Source: Campylobacterales bacterium (lineage in GTDB: Bacteria > Campylobacterota > Campylobacteria > Campylobacterales > Arcobacteraceae). From it: 12,786 nucleotides of DNA. The stretch lies in contig JAIELU010000074.1 of NCBI GenBank assembly GCA_019752775.1, forward strand, positions 1 to 12,786. Direction: 5' to 3'. Each line of letters starts with the position of its first letter. Positions within the stretch are counted from its first letter, which is position 1. The notes under the pieces were generated by a model that was not told the DNA's origin, searched no databases, and saw nothing but the letters and a program-made list of their open reading frames with translations. Positions 6,567 through 12,786 of this stretch are shown piece after piece. The position numbers were made by a program, and so were the translations under genes.

Positions 6567-6986
6567 TTATCCTTTTATTAATTCTTCTTCAAATTTTGAT
6601 CTATCATGTGATAACACTGAAAGAGTAAAATCAACCACTTTTGCATCATAAACTGATACTATAAAATATGAATAAACAGGTAAAGCATGCTCCACATCAA
6701 ATGCTGATGGAGTTGCTGGATGATCTGGATGAGAGTGATAAAATCCCACTATATCTAAACCATTTTTTATAGCATAAAGTTCTATTTCTAATATCTTTGA
6801 AGATGGAATAAGATACCTATTGTGTCGATTTTCTTCCTCTTTTTCATTTGATATTTCTAAAACTTGCGTTACCGTTTTTTCACTACCATTAAACTTACCT
6901 AAAATAATTCCACAGCACTCGTGGGGATAATCTTTTTGAGCATGTTCTTTTATTTGATCTATATGATTTTTTTTAATCTCAATCAT
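6567..6986 (-). CDS. mec: JAMM/MPN zinc peptidase (Mec-type)
   Basis: Mec hydrolyses the CysO-cysteine adduct to release cysteine; related enzymes trim the tail of carrier precursors. The full zinc-site signature is present (numbered from an upstream ATG at 7001): E28 in HECCGIILG, then H89-x-H91-x7-S99-x2-D102 (HSHPDHPATPSAFD). I choose the start at 6986 because it makes an ATGA overlap with the cysM stop and has GAGGA just before it, giving 139 residues. The ATG at 7001 would add five residues and overlap cysM by 19 bases. Two adjacent cysteines (C29, C30) lie near the catalytic Glu. Its position between cysM and the carrier gene reproduces the mycobacterial mec-cysO-cysM set. Deubiquitinase-like folds of other function exist, but the context is decisive. 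Confidence 0.92.
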   Translation of the reverse strand: MIEIKKNHIDQIKEHAQKDYPHECCGIILGKFNGSEKTVTQVLEISNEKEEENRHNRYLIPSSKILEIELYAIKNGLDIVGFYHSHPDHPATPSAFDVEHALPVYSYFIVSVYDAKVVDFTLSVLSHDRSKFEEELIKG

Positions 6987-7894
6987 AATTCCTCTTCCCA
7001 TAAGCTATCGCTTAAATATTTAAATCCACTATCACATAAAACAGTAACAACTACACTTCCCTCTGGTAATGTTTTAGCTAATTGTAATGCTGCATATACA
7101 TTAGCTCCTGAAGATATTCCAACAAAAAGTCCTTCTGTTCGCGTTAGTTCCAAACTCATTTGTCTTGCATCTTCTGTTTCTACGGTAATTGTTTCATCAA
7201 TCAATGAACTATCATAAATACCAGGATTTATTGTAGTTGCCATGTGTTTCATGCCTTCTAGTCCATGAAAAGGTGAACTAGGTTGCATTGCTATTGTTTT
7301 TATTGTTGGGTGAAGCTCTTTGAGCCTTCTTGAAGTCCCAACAAAAGTACCAGAAGTTCCCATTCCTGCAATAAAATGAGTAACTTTTTGTTCACTTTGT
7401 TCCCAAATTTCTAAAGCTGTGGTGTTATAGTGAGCTTTCCAATTTTCTTCATTATCGTACTGATTTGTATAATAATACTTATCTGGATTTTCTCTGGCTA
7501 TTTTTTTAGCTTCAAGTAAAGAACCATCTGAACTCAAAAGTGGATCTGTCTCAATAATCGTTGCACCATAAGCTTTTAAAATCTTTTTTCTTTCAAAGTT
7601 TGCATTTGAAGGAAGTGTAAGACACACTTTATATCCCAAAGCTGCACCAAACATTGCATAAGCAATACCTGTATTTCCACTTGTTGAATCAAGTAAAATC
7701 TTATCTTTTGTGAGTTTTTTTGAAGCTATTGCTTCAAGAAAAATAGCCTTTGCAGCTCTGTCTTTTACAGAGCCGCTAGGATTTAAAAATTCAGCTTTAG
7801 CGTAAATACTCACACCTTTTAAATCTTTTGTTATGTTATTTAATTTAATTAAAGGAGTATTTCCAACTAAATCTAAAACTGAATTACTACTCAC
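6983..7894 (-). CDS. cysM: Cysteine synthase, CysM type
   Basis: This fold type II PLP enzyme makes cysteine from an activated serine and a sulfur donor. Features: GNTPLIKL (11-18), PLP lysine K44 in NPSGSVKDR, TSGNTG substrate loop (71-76), GMGTSGT phosphate-binding loop (177-183), EGLFVGISSGA (254-264) and the C-terminal LCDSGFKYLSD. The 303-residue length and this last motif are CysM-like rather than CysK-like. With CysO, E1 and Mec beside it, the natural sulfur donor is probably the CysO thiocarboxylate. Whether the carbon substrate is O-acetylserine (cysE is encoded nearby) or O-phosphoserine (as in mycobacteria) cannot be decided. At the mycobacterial phosphoserine-binding Arg, my rough alignment places K216. 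The start is GTG at 7894 with AAAGGA about 7 bases upstream, 23 bases after the binding-protein gene. Confidence 0.95.
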   Translation of the reverse strand: MSSNSVLDLVGNTPLIKLNNITKDLKGVSIYAKAEFLNPSGSVKDRAAKAIFLEAIASKKLTKDKILLDSTSGNTGIAYAMFGAALGYKVCLTLPSNANFERKKILKAYGATIIETDPLLSSDGSLLEAKKIARENPDKYYYTNQYDNEENWKAHYNTTALEIWEQSEQKVTHFIAGMGTSGTFVGTSRRLKELHPTIKTIAMQPSSPFHGLEGMKHMATTINPGIYDSSLIDETITVETEDARQMSLELTRTEGLFVGISSGANVYAALQLAKTLPEGSVVVTVLCDSGFKYLSDSLWEEEL

Positions 7895-7917
7895 CTTATT
7901 TCCTTTAATTTAATCTA

Positions 7918-8991
7918 CTATTTATAAATAGCGTCAAATGTTCCACCATCATCAAAATGTGCTTTTTGAGCTGTTTGCCAATCAACAAATACATCATTGA
8001 TTTTTACTAATTCAAGTTTTGCAAATCTTGCAATATCTTCTTTATCAGCAAGTTCAGGTTTATATGGTCTATAATAGTTTTTAGCTGCTAATTTTTGACC
8101 CTCTGGTGAATATAATGCTTCTAAATATGCTTTAGATACTTCTAAAGTTCCATGTTTTTTTGCATTCTCTTCTACAACTGCAACAGGTGGTTCTGCTAAA
8201 ATTGATATAGATGGAGTTATTATTTCATATTCACCTTTTCCTAATTCATTAAGTGCTAAATAAGCCTCATTTTCCCAAGCAAGTAAAACATCTCCAATTT
8301 TTCTTTGAACAAATGTATTTGTAGAACCTCTAGCTCCTGAATCAAGAACTGGAACATTTTTAAATAATTTTTTTACAAACTCTAAAGCTTTTGCATCTGC
8401 TGCTTTATATTTGTCTGAGTTTCTATCAATTTTTGTTAAATCCCCTAAATTTTGTTTAAGTGAATAAGCATAAGCTGCTAAATAATTCCATCTAGCTCCA
8501 CCTGATGTTTTTGGATTTGGTGTAATAACAGAAACACCTTCTTTTATTAAATCATCCCAATCTTTAATCCCTTTTGGATTTCCTTTTCTAACTAAAAATA
8601 CAATAGTTGAAGTGTATGGTGATGAATTATTTGCTAATTTTTTTTGCCAATCAGGAGCAAACAGTTTTGCTTTTTCAGTAATGACATCAATATCATATGC
8701 TAATGCTAAAGTAACAACATCTGCTCCTAATCCATCAATTACAGCTCGTGCTTGTTTTCCTGAACCACCATGTGATTGTTTTACAGTTACTTCTTGACCT
8801 GTTTTGTTTTTCCAATATGTTGCAAATGATTTATTATATGCTTCATATAACTCCCTTGTTGGATCATAAGATACATTTAATAACTCTACTGACTTTTTAG
8901 CTGCTTCCGCTGATTTGTCATAATCTGCTGAAAAACTTAATGCTGGTACCAATAAAGTTGCTAATGCTAAACTTTTTATAATTCTTTTCAT
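7918..8991 (-). CDS. sbp: Periplasmic sulfate/thiosulfate-binding protein
   Basis: This protein captures sulfate-type oxyanions in the periplasm for a CysTWA-type ABC importer. It has 357 residues with a Sec signal peptide: MKRIIK, a hydrophobic core from about 7 to 20, and likely cleavage after SFSA near residue 22. The mature domain shows LLNVSYDPTRELYEAYN (37-53), QSHGGSGKQARAVIDGL (72-88), ADVVTLALAYDID (90-102) and the strong family signature PNPKTSGGARWNYLAAYAY (158-176). An extra charged stretch (DYDKSAEAAKKS, 23-34) precedes the usual start of the mature fold. No permease or ATPase genes of this importer are in the window, so it must work with components encoded elsewhere. It is the first structural gene after the leader and promoter at 9204-8992. 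Its own RBS is weak (AAAGAGA), which suits control from the leader. Confidence 0.95.
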   Translation of the reverse strand: MKRIIKSLALATLLVPALSFSADYDKSAEAAKKSVELLNVSYDPTRELYEAYNKSFATYWKNKTGQEVTVKQSHGGSGKQARAVIDGLGADVVTLALAYDIDVITEKAKLFAPDWQKKLANNSSPYTSTIVFLVRKGNPKGIKDWDDLIKEGVSVITPNPKTSGGARWNYLAAYAYSLKQNLGDLTKIDRNSDKYKAADAKALEFVKKLFKNVPVLDSGARGSTNTFVQRKIGDVLLAWENEAYLALNELGKGEYEIITPSISILAEPPVAVVEENAKKHGTLEVSKAYLEALYSPEGQKLAAKNYYRPYKPELADKEDIARFAKLELVKINDVFVDWQTAQKAHFDDGGTFDAIYK

Positions 8992-9169
8992 TTTTATTTT
9001 CTCTTTCTTTTTATATAATATACACTAAATGTGTGATAAATTAAAGATTTAAAAAAATCTCACCTATTTTTAACTTATTACTATTCTATTACAATTACAC
9101 ATGTCGCACATATTCAATCCTTACTTAAAATAAAATTTTTGCAGTAGATAATCTATCACCTACTAGATT
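8992..9169 (-). promoter_or_regulatory. Leader region of the sulfate/encapsulin operon
   Basis: Sequence between the likely transcription start (near 9169) and the sbp ATG. In transcript order it holds three elements. First, overlapping hairpin options: AATCTA pairing with TAGATT, or AGTAGGTGA pairing with the TTATCTACT side; the two exclude each other. Second, the 13-codon Cys-rich ORF. Third, AGATTT-TTTT-AAATCT (9061-9046) followed by U-rich sequence, and ACAC-ATTTA-GTGT (9034-9022) just before the weak sbp RBS. The layout resembles a translation-controlled attenuator, but I could not fold it computationally. Confidence 0.45.
9077..9118 (-). CDS. Cys-rich 13-codon leader ORF (MCDMC family, copy 2)
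   Basis: This ORF starts at the ATG at 9112 (Shine-Dalgarno AAGGA, 6 bases upstream, included in the span) and stops at a TAA about 40 bases later. It reads MCDMCNCNRIVIS, with Cys at positions 2, 5 and 7. The first 16 bases, ATGTGCGACATGTGTA, differ at one position from the start of the Cys-rich ORF before the EAL-cysE genes. The change is silent (GAC against GAT), which points to selection on the peptide. It lies about 50 bases after the promoter and roughly 80 bases before sbp. Expected role (inference): ribosome stalling or slowing at the Cys codons when cysteine is low, changing the fold of the leader and hence expression of the sulfur operon. Polycysteine leader peptides with cysteine-responsive attenuation are known in mycobacteria; I know of none described with this sequence. 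Confidence 0.62.
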
Positions 9170-9174
9170 GGTGA
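9145..9174. promoter_or_regulatory. Candidate operator dyads at the transcription start
   Basis: Two dyads lie immediately downstream of the -10 box. TCACC-N9-GGTGA covers 9156-9174 and TAGAT-A-ATCTA covers 9145-9155. The first overlaps the predicted +1 site, so part of it is not in the RNA. That makes a protein-binding site a better explanation than a hairpin. No regulator is encoded in the window to match it. Confidence 0.4.
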
Positions 9175-9175
9175 A

Positions 9176-9204
9176 ATTATAATGGCTTTTTTTTTATTTG
9201 TCAA
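9176..9204 (-). promoter_or_regulatory. Strong sigma70 promoter of the sulfate/encapsulin operon
   Basis: On the minus strand TTGACA (9204-9199) and TATAAT (9181-9176) are both perfect consensus hexamers with a 17-base spacer containing a run of A. A clear -35 box is not typical of Campylobacterota promoters, so this one should be strong and may need repression or attenuation. It points at the Cys-rich leader ORF and sbp. Confidence 0.85.
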
Positions 9205-9372
9205 GAGATTTTATAAATAAATTTATAATTTTATTCATTAATGTTTTTAGAATCCCATAATATGGTGATTTGAAGTGAATATTTTTTTATTCAATGTACA
9301 CAAATTTAGTGTGAGTTGAGTTTTTTAGCAGAACTTTTTGATATAAAGTAATGATCTAATAGAAAAAAATGA
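9205..9372. other. Intergenic A+T-rich region upstream of the sulfur promoter
   Basis: No credible gene. It contains short dyads: CCATAATATGG (9255-9265), TGAATA-T6-TATTCA (9276-9293) and ACAC-AAATTTA-GTGT (9298-9312). The last shares ATTTAGTGT with the dyad in the sbp leader at 9022-9034. Such dyads are common in A+T-rich DNA, so their meaning is open. Confidence 0.4.
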
Positions 9373-9386
9373 TTAAAATTTTAATC
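9362..9386 (-). terminator. Intrinsic terminator of the ABC transporter operon
   Basis: GATTAAAATTTTAATC is a perfect 16-base palindrome (9371-9386, 6-bp stem with a 4-base loop). On the minus strand it is followed one base later by seven T's. It overlaps the stop codon of the short flavoprotein-like ORF. The stem is A/U-only apart from its end pair, but position and U-tract fit termination before the next promoter. Confidence 0.65.
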
Positions 9387-9942
9387 TATTAGCTATATCT
9401 TCACCAATAATAATATTTAGAAATTTCTCAGTATAAATAGTATTTTTTGTAAAAGGATAAGTATCAACATCTTCTAGAAGATAAATAGTATTCTCTTGTA
9501 ACTCTTTTGAATTCAATTTCATTTTTGAAAAGAAACTGCTTTCATTAGCAACTATTAAAAAAGAGTATTCATAATCTTTTCCTTTTGAATTGACTATTTT
9601 TTTATTTTTATCTATTTTTTTTATGCACTCTTTTGAAATTGTGAAATTATATTTTTTTTCTAAAATCTTTTTTTCTTCAAAATCTAAATCATACATATCA
9701 ATTTCAATAGCTTCACTATAAATTGAAGAGTTAAAAGGATTAATGAGTAATATTTCACAATCCTTATTATAAACTCTTACACTTTTTGCTATTAAATACC
9801 CTATATTTCCATTTGATAAAATTATTATACGTGCTTTATTATCTTTTAGTAGAATAACTTCTTTATTCAAATCTTCATTGAATTTAAAATGTAGATATAA
9901 ACACTCTAATTGTTTTATTATTTTTAATATTAGTTTATTCAA
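9373..9942 (-). CDS. Short degenerate NAD(P)/FAD-oxidoreductase-like protein
   Basis: A 189-residue protein with a weak likeness to the N-terminal half of pyridine-nucleotide-disulfide-type flavoproteins. It has a beta strand with SNGNIGYLIAKSV (43-55) where GxGxxG is expected, EILLINP (63-69), IKKIDKNKKIVNSKGKDYEYSFLIVANES (108-135, the family's substrate/FAD strand pair where ATGS is usual), and a C-terminal helix. The FAD dinucleotide loop is incomplete and the NAD-binding half is missing, against about 400 residues for a full enzyme. It is probably a remnant or a binding-only derivative, though the frame is intact. The start is TTG at 9942, overlapping the end of the threonine-synthase-like gene by 8 bases. 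An in-frame stop two codons upstream (TGA at 9948-9946) rules out a longer form. It is very A+T-rich and Lys/Ile/Asn-rich compared with its neighbours. The assignment is tentative. Confidence 0.6.
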   Translation of the reverse strand: MNKLILKIIKQLECLYLHFKFNEDLNKEVILLKDNKARIIILSNGNIGYLIAKSVRVYNKDCEILLINPFNSSIYSEAIEIDMYDLDFEEKKILEKKYNFTISKECIKKIDKNKKIVNSKGKDYEYSFLIVANESSFFSKMKLNSKELQENTIYLLEDVDTYPFTKNTIYTEKFLNIIIGEDIANRLKF

Positions 9943-11143
9943 TGTTCAACTCTTCATCTACTTGTAGAAGTGGCGGTTCAATCTTTACAGTATCAGGATA
10001 TTTAAGTCCACTTCCAGTATTAAGTAAAACGATATGTTCATTCTTCTTAATCCAACCATTTTTATATAACGCAACAGTTGCTGCTAATGTAGCTGCTCCC
10101 TCAGGACATATAAAAAGACCCTCATTTTTTGCTAAAATTTCTTGATAATGTAAAGTATCTTTATCATCTATAGCTATGGCTGTTCCATTTGTTTCATAAA
10201 TTGCATCAAGAACTAAAAAATCTCCAATTGCTTTTGGAACTGTTATACCATAAGCTATAGTTTGTGCATCTTCCCAAAACTCTGATTCTCTTTTATTTTC
10301 ATTAAATGCTTTTACTATTGGAGCACAATTTGAAGCTTGAACAGCAACTAATCTTGGTAGTTTTTCACCTATAAATCCAATTTCTCTTAATTCAAGTAAA
10401 GCTTTATAAATTCCAATTAGCCCTACTCCACCACCTGTTGGATATAAAATCACATCTGGAACTTGCCAATTAAATTGCTCAGCAATTTCAAATCCCATAG
10501 TTTTTTTACCTTCAATTCTATAAGGCTCTTTTAGGGTTGAAGCATCCATAAAACCATATTTTTTTACAGCATTTGCTACAATTTTTCCAGCATCACTAAT
10601 CAGTCCATCAACTAAAGTCAAATTAGCACCTGCAATTGCGCACTCATTTCTTGTAATACTTGGAGCATCTTTTGGCATAACAATATGAGCTTTTATATCT
10701 GCCTTTGCAGCATATATTGCCCAAGCAGCTCCTGCATTTCCATTTGTAGGCATTGCAAAACTTTTTACGCCTAACTCTTTTGCTCTTGAAACTCCAACAG
10801 CTGCACCCCTTGATTTAAAAGTTCCACCTGGATTTAAACCCTCATCTTTTAAATATAGATTTTTCAATCCTAATCTTGCTCCAATTTTTTCAAGTTTTAA
10901 TATAGGAGTCATCACTTCACCTAACGATACTACATTTGAATGTTTTTCAATTGGTAATAACTCTCTATATCTCCATAAATTACAACATCTAGTTTTTAAA
11001 TACTCTTTTTTAAACTCTTCTTTTATCATTTTTAAATCATATCTAACCAATAAAGGTGAATTACACTTTTCACATAGTTGATGTAATTCCCTATGATTAA
11101 ATTTTGTTTTACATTTTGGACACTCCAAATGTGTTACATACAT
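9935..11143 (-). CDS. thrC: Threonine synthase-like PLP enzyme with N-terminal zinc ribbon
   Basis: A 402-residue fold type II PLP enzyme. A zinc ribbon (C8-x2-C11, C24-x2-C27) precedes the catalytic domain. The PLP lysine is K110 in GLNPGGTFKSRGAA, the substrate loop is PTNGNAGAAW (132-141), the phosphate loop is PTGGG (235-239), and later motifs are EGLFICPEGAA (341-351) and NTGSGLKYPD (375-384). This is the archaeal-like ThrC class, which normally forms threonine from O-phosphohomoserine. Here it follows a sulfonate-type ABC transporter rather than hom/thrB. The NPGGTFKSRG variant is not the common NPTGSFKDRG. A related enzyme, cysteate synthase, evolved from this family, so a role in sulfonated amino acids is possible (inference). 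The RBS AAAGGA precedes ATG 11143. The gene symbol refers to the family, not a proven reaction. Confidence 0.85.
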   Translation of the reverse strand: MYVTHLECPKCKTKFNHRELHQLCEKCNSPLLVRYDLKMIKEEFKKEYLKTRCCNLWRYRELLPIEKHSNVVSLGEVMTPILKLEKIGARLGLKNLYLKDEGLNPGGTFKSRGAAVGVSRAKELGVKSFAMPTNGNAGAAWAIYAAKADIKAHIVMPKDAPSITRNECAIAGANLTLVDGLISDAGKIVANAVKKYGFMDASTLKEPYRIEGKKTMGFEIAEQFNWQVPDVILYPTGGGVGLIGIYKALLELREIGFIGEKLPRLVAVQASNCAPIVKAFNENKRESEFWEDAQTIAYGITVPKAIGDFLVLDAIYETNGTAIAIDDKDTLHYQEILAKNEGLFICPEGAATLAATVALYKNGWIKKNEHIVLLNTGSGLKYPDTVKIEPPLLQVDEELNIE

Positions 11144-11156
11144 ATTTTTTTCCTTT

Positions 11157-12041
11157 TTAAAACTTCATTCCCCATTTTATTACAGTTCTTTTTTCTATAA
11201 ATTTGAATATTACATTTTCTATAAATACTCCAATAATTATGATTGTTAAAAGTCCTGCAAAAACTAAATTTATATCAAGTTGGTTTTTCTTTTCAAAAAT
11301 AAACCAACCCAAACCTCCTGAACCTGAACTAACACCAAATACCAATTCTGCTGCTATTAATGTTCTCCAAGAAAATGCCCAACCTACTTTTAAACCTGTC
11401 AAAATTTGTGGAAATGCTGCTGGAATTAGAATCTTAAACACAAAAGATAATCCCGTTAACTCATAATTTCTTCCAACCATTCTAAGGGTATTACTCACAC
11501 CTGTAAATCCTGAATAGATATTTAAAGCAATTGGCCAAGTAACAGAGTGAATAATTACAAACATAATGCTAGGATTTCCCAAACCAAACCATAAAAGTGC
11601 CAAAGGCAAAAGAGCAATAGCAGGAAGGGGATTAAACATAGAAGTCATAGTTTCTAATAAATCTGTACCTAATCTTGTGGTTATTGCTAAAACTGTAAGC
11701 GTAGTAGCTATTAAAATCCCAATACCATATCCCACCAATAAAACTTTTAAAGAATTAAATGTTTTTTCTATTAATTCTCCACTATAAATTACTTCATATA
11801 AACCTTTTAAAGTATCTGTAAATGTTGGGAACATCAGTTCATTATCCAAATTAATCGCATAAACTTGCCAAATAATTGCTATTATTAAAAGTATAAATGT
11901 TTTTCTTATCGCACCTATATTATAAATCTTTTCAAATAGAGATAATTTTATTTTTAACTCTTTATCAAATTTGGGAACCTCTATTTCTCTTTCATACTCT
12001 TGTCTTAACTGGGACAAAGGAACAACTCTGTTTTTACTCAT
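11157..12041 (-). CDS. ABC transporter permease, NitT/TauT (sulfonate/taurine/nitrate) family
   Basis: Inner-membrane component of a TauABC/SsuABC-type importer. The 294 residues include a charged cytoplasmic N-terminus of about 45 residues (longer than usual). Hydrophobic segments lie near 47-63, 97-121, 138-153, 156-178 and 257-279, with further segments around the EAA region. The ATPase-contact (EAA) loop is visible as GRNYELTGLSFVFKILIPAAFPQ to WRTLIAAEL (190-233). The ATPase gene lies 11 bases upstream. No substrate-binding protein is in the window; it is likely further upstream, beyond the edge. Substrate cannot be told from the permease alone, but a sulfonate fits the sulfur setting. 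The RBS AAGGTGA precedes ATG 12041. Confidence 0.9.
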   Translation of the reverse strand: MSKNRVVPLSQLRQEYEREIEVPKFDKELKIKLSLFEKIYNIGAIRKTFILLIIAIIWQVYAINLDNELMFPTFTDTLKGLYEVIYSGELIEKTFNSLKVLLVGYGIGILIATTLTVLAITTRLGTDLLETMTSMFNPLPAIALLPLALLWFGLGNPSIMFVIIHSVTWPIALNIYSGFTGVSNTLRMVGRNYELTGLSFVFKILIPAAFPQILTGLKVGWAFSWRTLIAAELVFGVSSGSGGLGWFIFEKKNQLDINLVFAGLLTIIIIGVFIENVIFKFIEKRTVIKWGMKF

Positions 12042-12052
12042 ATTTTTTCACC

Positions 12053-12786
12053 TTAAATAACATATTCTAAATTATCTTTAAACAAAATATTTGAAATTCT
12101 ATTTTTTAATTTAATAAACTCTTCACCATTAGTTTCATTGATTTGTGATAAATCAACATTTAATTCTGCAACAACTTGACCAGGATGGGCCGATAAAATA
12201 ACTATTCTATTTCCTAAAGTAATCGCTTCATCAATTGAGTGTGTTACAAAAACCATTGTAAATTTTGTTTCATTCCATAAAGACAATAAATCATCTTGCA
12301 TTTTTTGTCTAGTAAGTGCATCAAGTGAAGCAAAAGGTTCATCCATTAAAATCACTTTGGATTTTAATGCTAAACATCTAGCAATTGCAACTCTTTGTTT
12401 CATTCCACCTGAAAGGGCATGGGGATAAGCATTTTCAAACTTACTTAAATTCACTTTTTTAAGTAAATCTCTGGCTTCATAGATAGCTTGTTCTTTTGAT
12501 ATATCTCGTGTTTGTCGTATTGCAAAAACAATATTCTCTAAAGCTGTTTTCCAAGGAAGAAGTTGATCAAATTCTTGAAAAACAATTCCTCTATTAGCAC
12601 CAGGTTTTTTAATCTCTTGTCCATCAAGTTTTATAAAACCATTAACAGGTTTTATATACCCACCAATAGCTTTTAAAATAGTTGATTTTCCACAACCAGA
12701 TGGTCCTAAAAGAATTAATCTATCAGATTTTTGTACATCAAAACTTACTTCATGGGTTGCGGTTACTAAATGTTGAGTAGTTTTAT
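12053..12786 (-). CDS. ABC transporter ATP-binding protein, TauB/SsuB-like (5' end outside window)
   Basis: The frame is open from the window edge to the TAA at 12053, giving about 244 visible residues; only the N-terminal few dozen are missing. A GTG at 12454 is an internal Val codon, not a start, because essential motifs precede it. All ATPase motifs are intact (numbered from the edge): Walker A GPSGCGKST (27-35), Q-loop Q70 in GIVFQE, signature LSGGMKQR (125-132), Walker B VILMDEP (145-151), D-loop SLD and H-loop H183 in VTHS. The KPGANRGIVFQ stretch before the Q-loop is typical of TauB/SsuB/NrtD proteins. It pairs with the permease that follows by 11 bases and powers uptake of sulfonates or similar anions. 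Confidence 0.92.
   Translation of the reverse strand, partial: KTTQHLVTATHEVSFDVQKSDRLILLGPSGCGKSTILKAIGGYIKPVNGFIKLDGQEIKKPGANRGIVFQEFDQLLPWKTALENIVFAIRQTRDISKEQAIYEARDLLKKVNLSKFENAYPHALSGGMKQRVAIARCLALKSKVILMDEPFASLDALTRQKMQDDLLSLWNETKFTMVFVTHSIDEAITLGNRIVILSAHPGQVVAELNVDLSQINETNGEEFIKLKNRISNILFKDNLEYVI

Noticed and set aside
9005..9040. Promoter-like TATATT/TATTAT boxes just upstream of sbp
   Set aside because: No matching -35 box, and the perfect promoter at 9176-9204 explains transcription better. The A+T-rich stretch fits an untranslated leader.
9022..9312. Shared ACAC...GTGT dyads (9022-9034 and 9298-9312) as a paired operator
   Set aside because: The dyads differ in spacing, one is inside the transcribed leader and the other is far upstream. 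In DNA this A+T-rich such matches are weak evidence.
12053..12454. 133-codon ATPase fragment starting at GTG 12454
   Set aside because: The frame continues to the window edge and contains Walker A and the Q-loop upstream of that GTG. The gene is simply cut by the edge, not truncated.
1..12786. tRNA, rRNA, CRISPR array, insertion sequence
   Set aside because: No cloverleaf-like segments, regularly spaced repeats or transposase motifs were seen. The two larger intergenic gaps are explained by leaders, promoters and terminators.

Overview
The window is A+T-rich, and every convincing gene lies on the minus strand. Gene order therefore runs from high to low coordinates in the direction of transcription. 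The base composition, codon use and protein styles suggest a Campylobacterota bacterium, most likely in or near the Arcobacter group. That is an inference, because there is no rRNA or other marker here. Nearly the whole window concerns sulfur: uptake of sulfonate and sulfate-type anions, cysteine synthesis, sulfur mobilisation, and a protein nanocompartment.

Right part (12786 to 9373): the end of an aliphatic sulfonate/taurine/nitrate-type ABC transporter (ATPase cut by the window edge, then permease). It is followed by a threonine-synthase-like PLP enzyme with an N-terminal zinc ribbon and by a short, degenerate flavoprotein-like ORF that ends in a terminator hairpin.

Middle part (9204 to 2662): a near-perfect sigma70 promoter (TTGACA, 17 bases, TATAAT) drives a leader and a seven-gene sulfur operon. 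The genes are a periplasmic sulfate-binding protein, CysM-type cysteine synthase, JAMM/Mec-type peptidase, CysO/ThiS-type sulfur carrier, E1-like activating enzyme with a rhodanese domain, Family 2A (SrpI-type) encapsulin shell protein, and a type II cysteine desulfurase with a ~105-residue disordered-looking N-terminal extension (the expected encapsulin cargo). The carrier, activating enzyme, CysM and Mec match the mycobacterial thiocarboxylate route to cysteine. The desulfurase and shell match the sulfur nanocompartment. Having both in one transcription unit suggests that storage or release of sulfur in the shell is coupled to protein-carried sulfur and cysteine synthesis.

Left part (2571 to 1): a second promoter region and leader, a 35-codon membrane miniprotein, a Cys-rich 22-codon ORF, a degenerate-GGDEF/EAL c-di-GMP protein, serine O-acetyltransferase (CysE/EpsC), a DUF2325-like protein, and the probable start of one more gene at the window edge.

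The most novel observation is regulatory. The leaders of both sulfur operons contain a short ORF, each with its own Shine-Dalgarno, starting with the same five residues Met-Cys-Asp-Met-Cys (15 of 16 identical bases). One is 13 codons with 3 Cys; the other is 22 codons with 4 Cys. They look like a family of cysteine-sensing leader peptides. The left leader is also bracketed by a perfect 13-base inverted repeat that could fold around the small ORFs.
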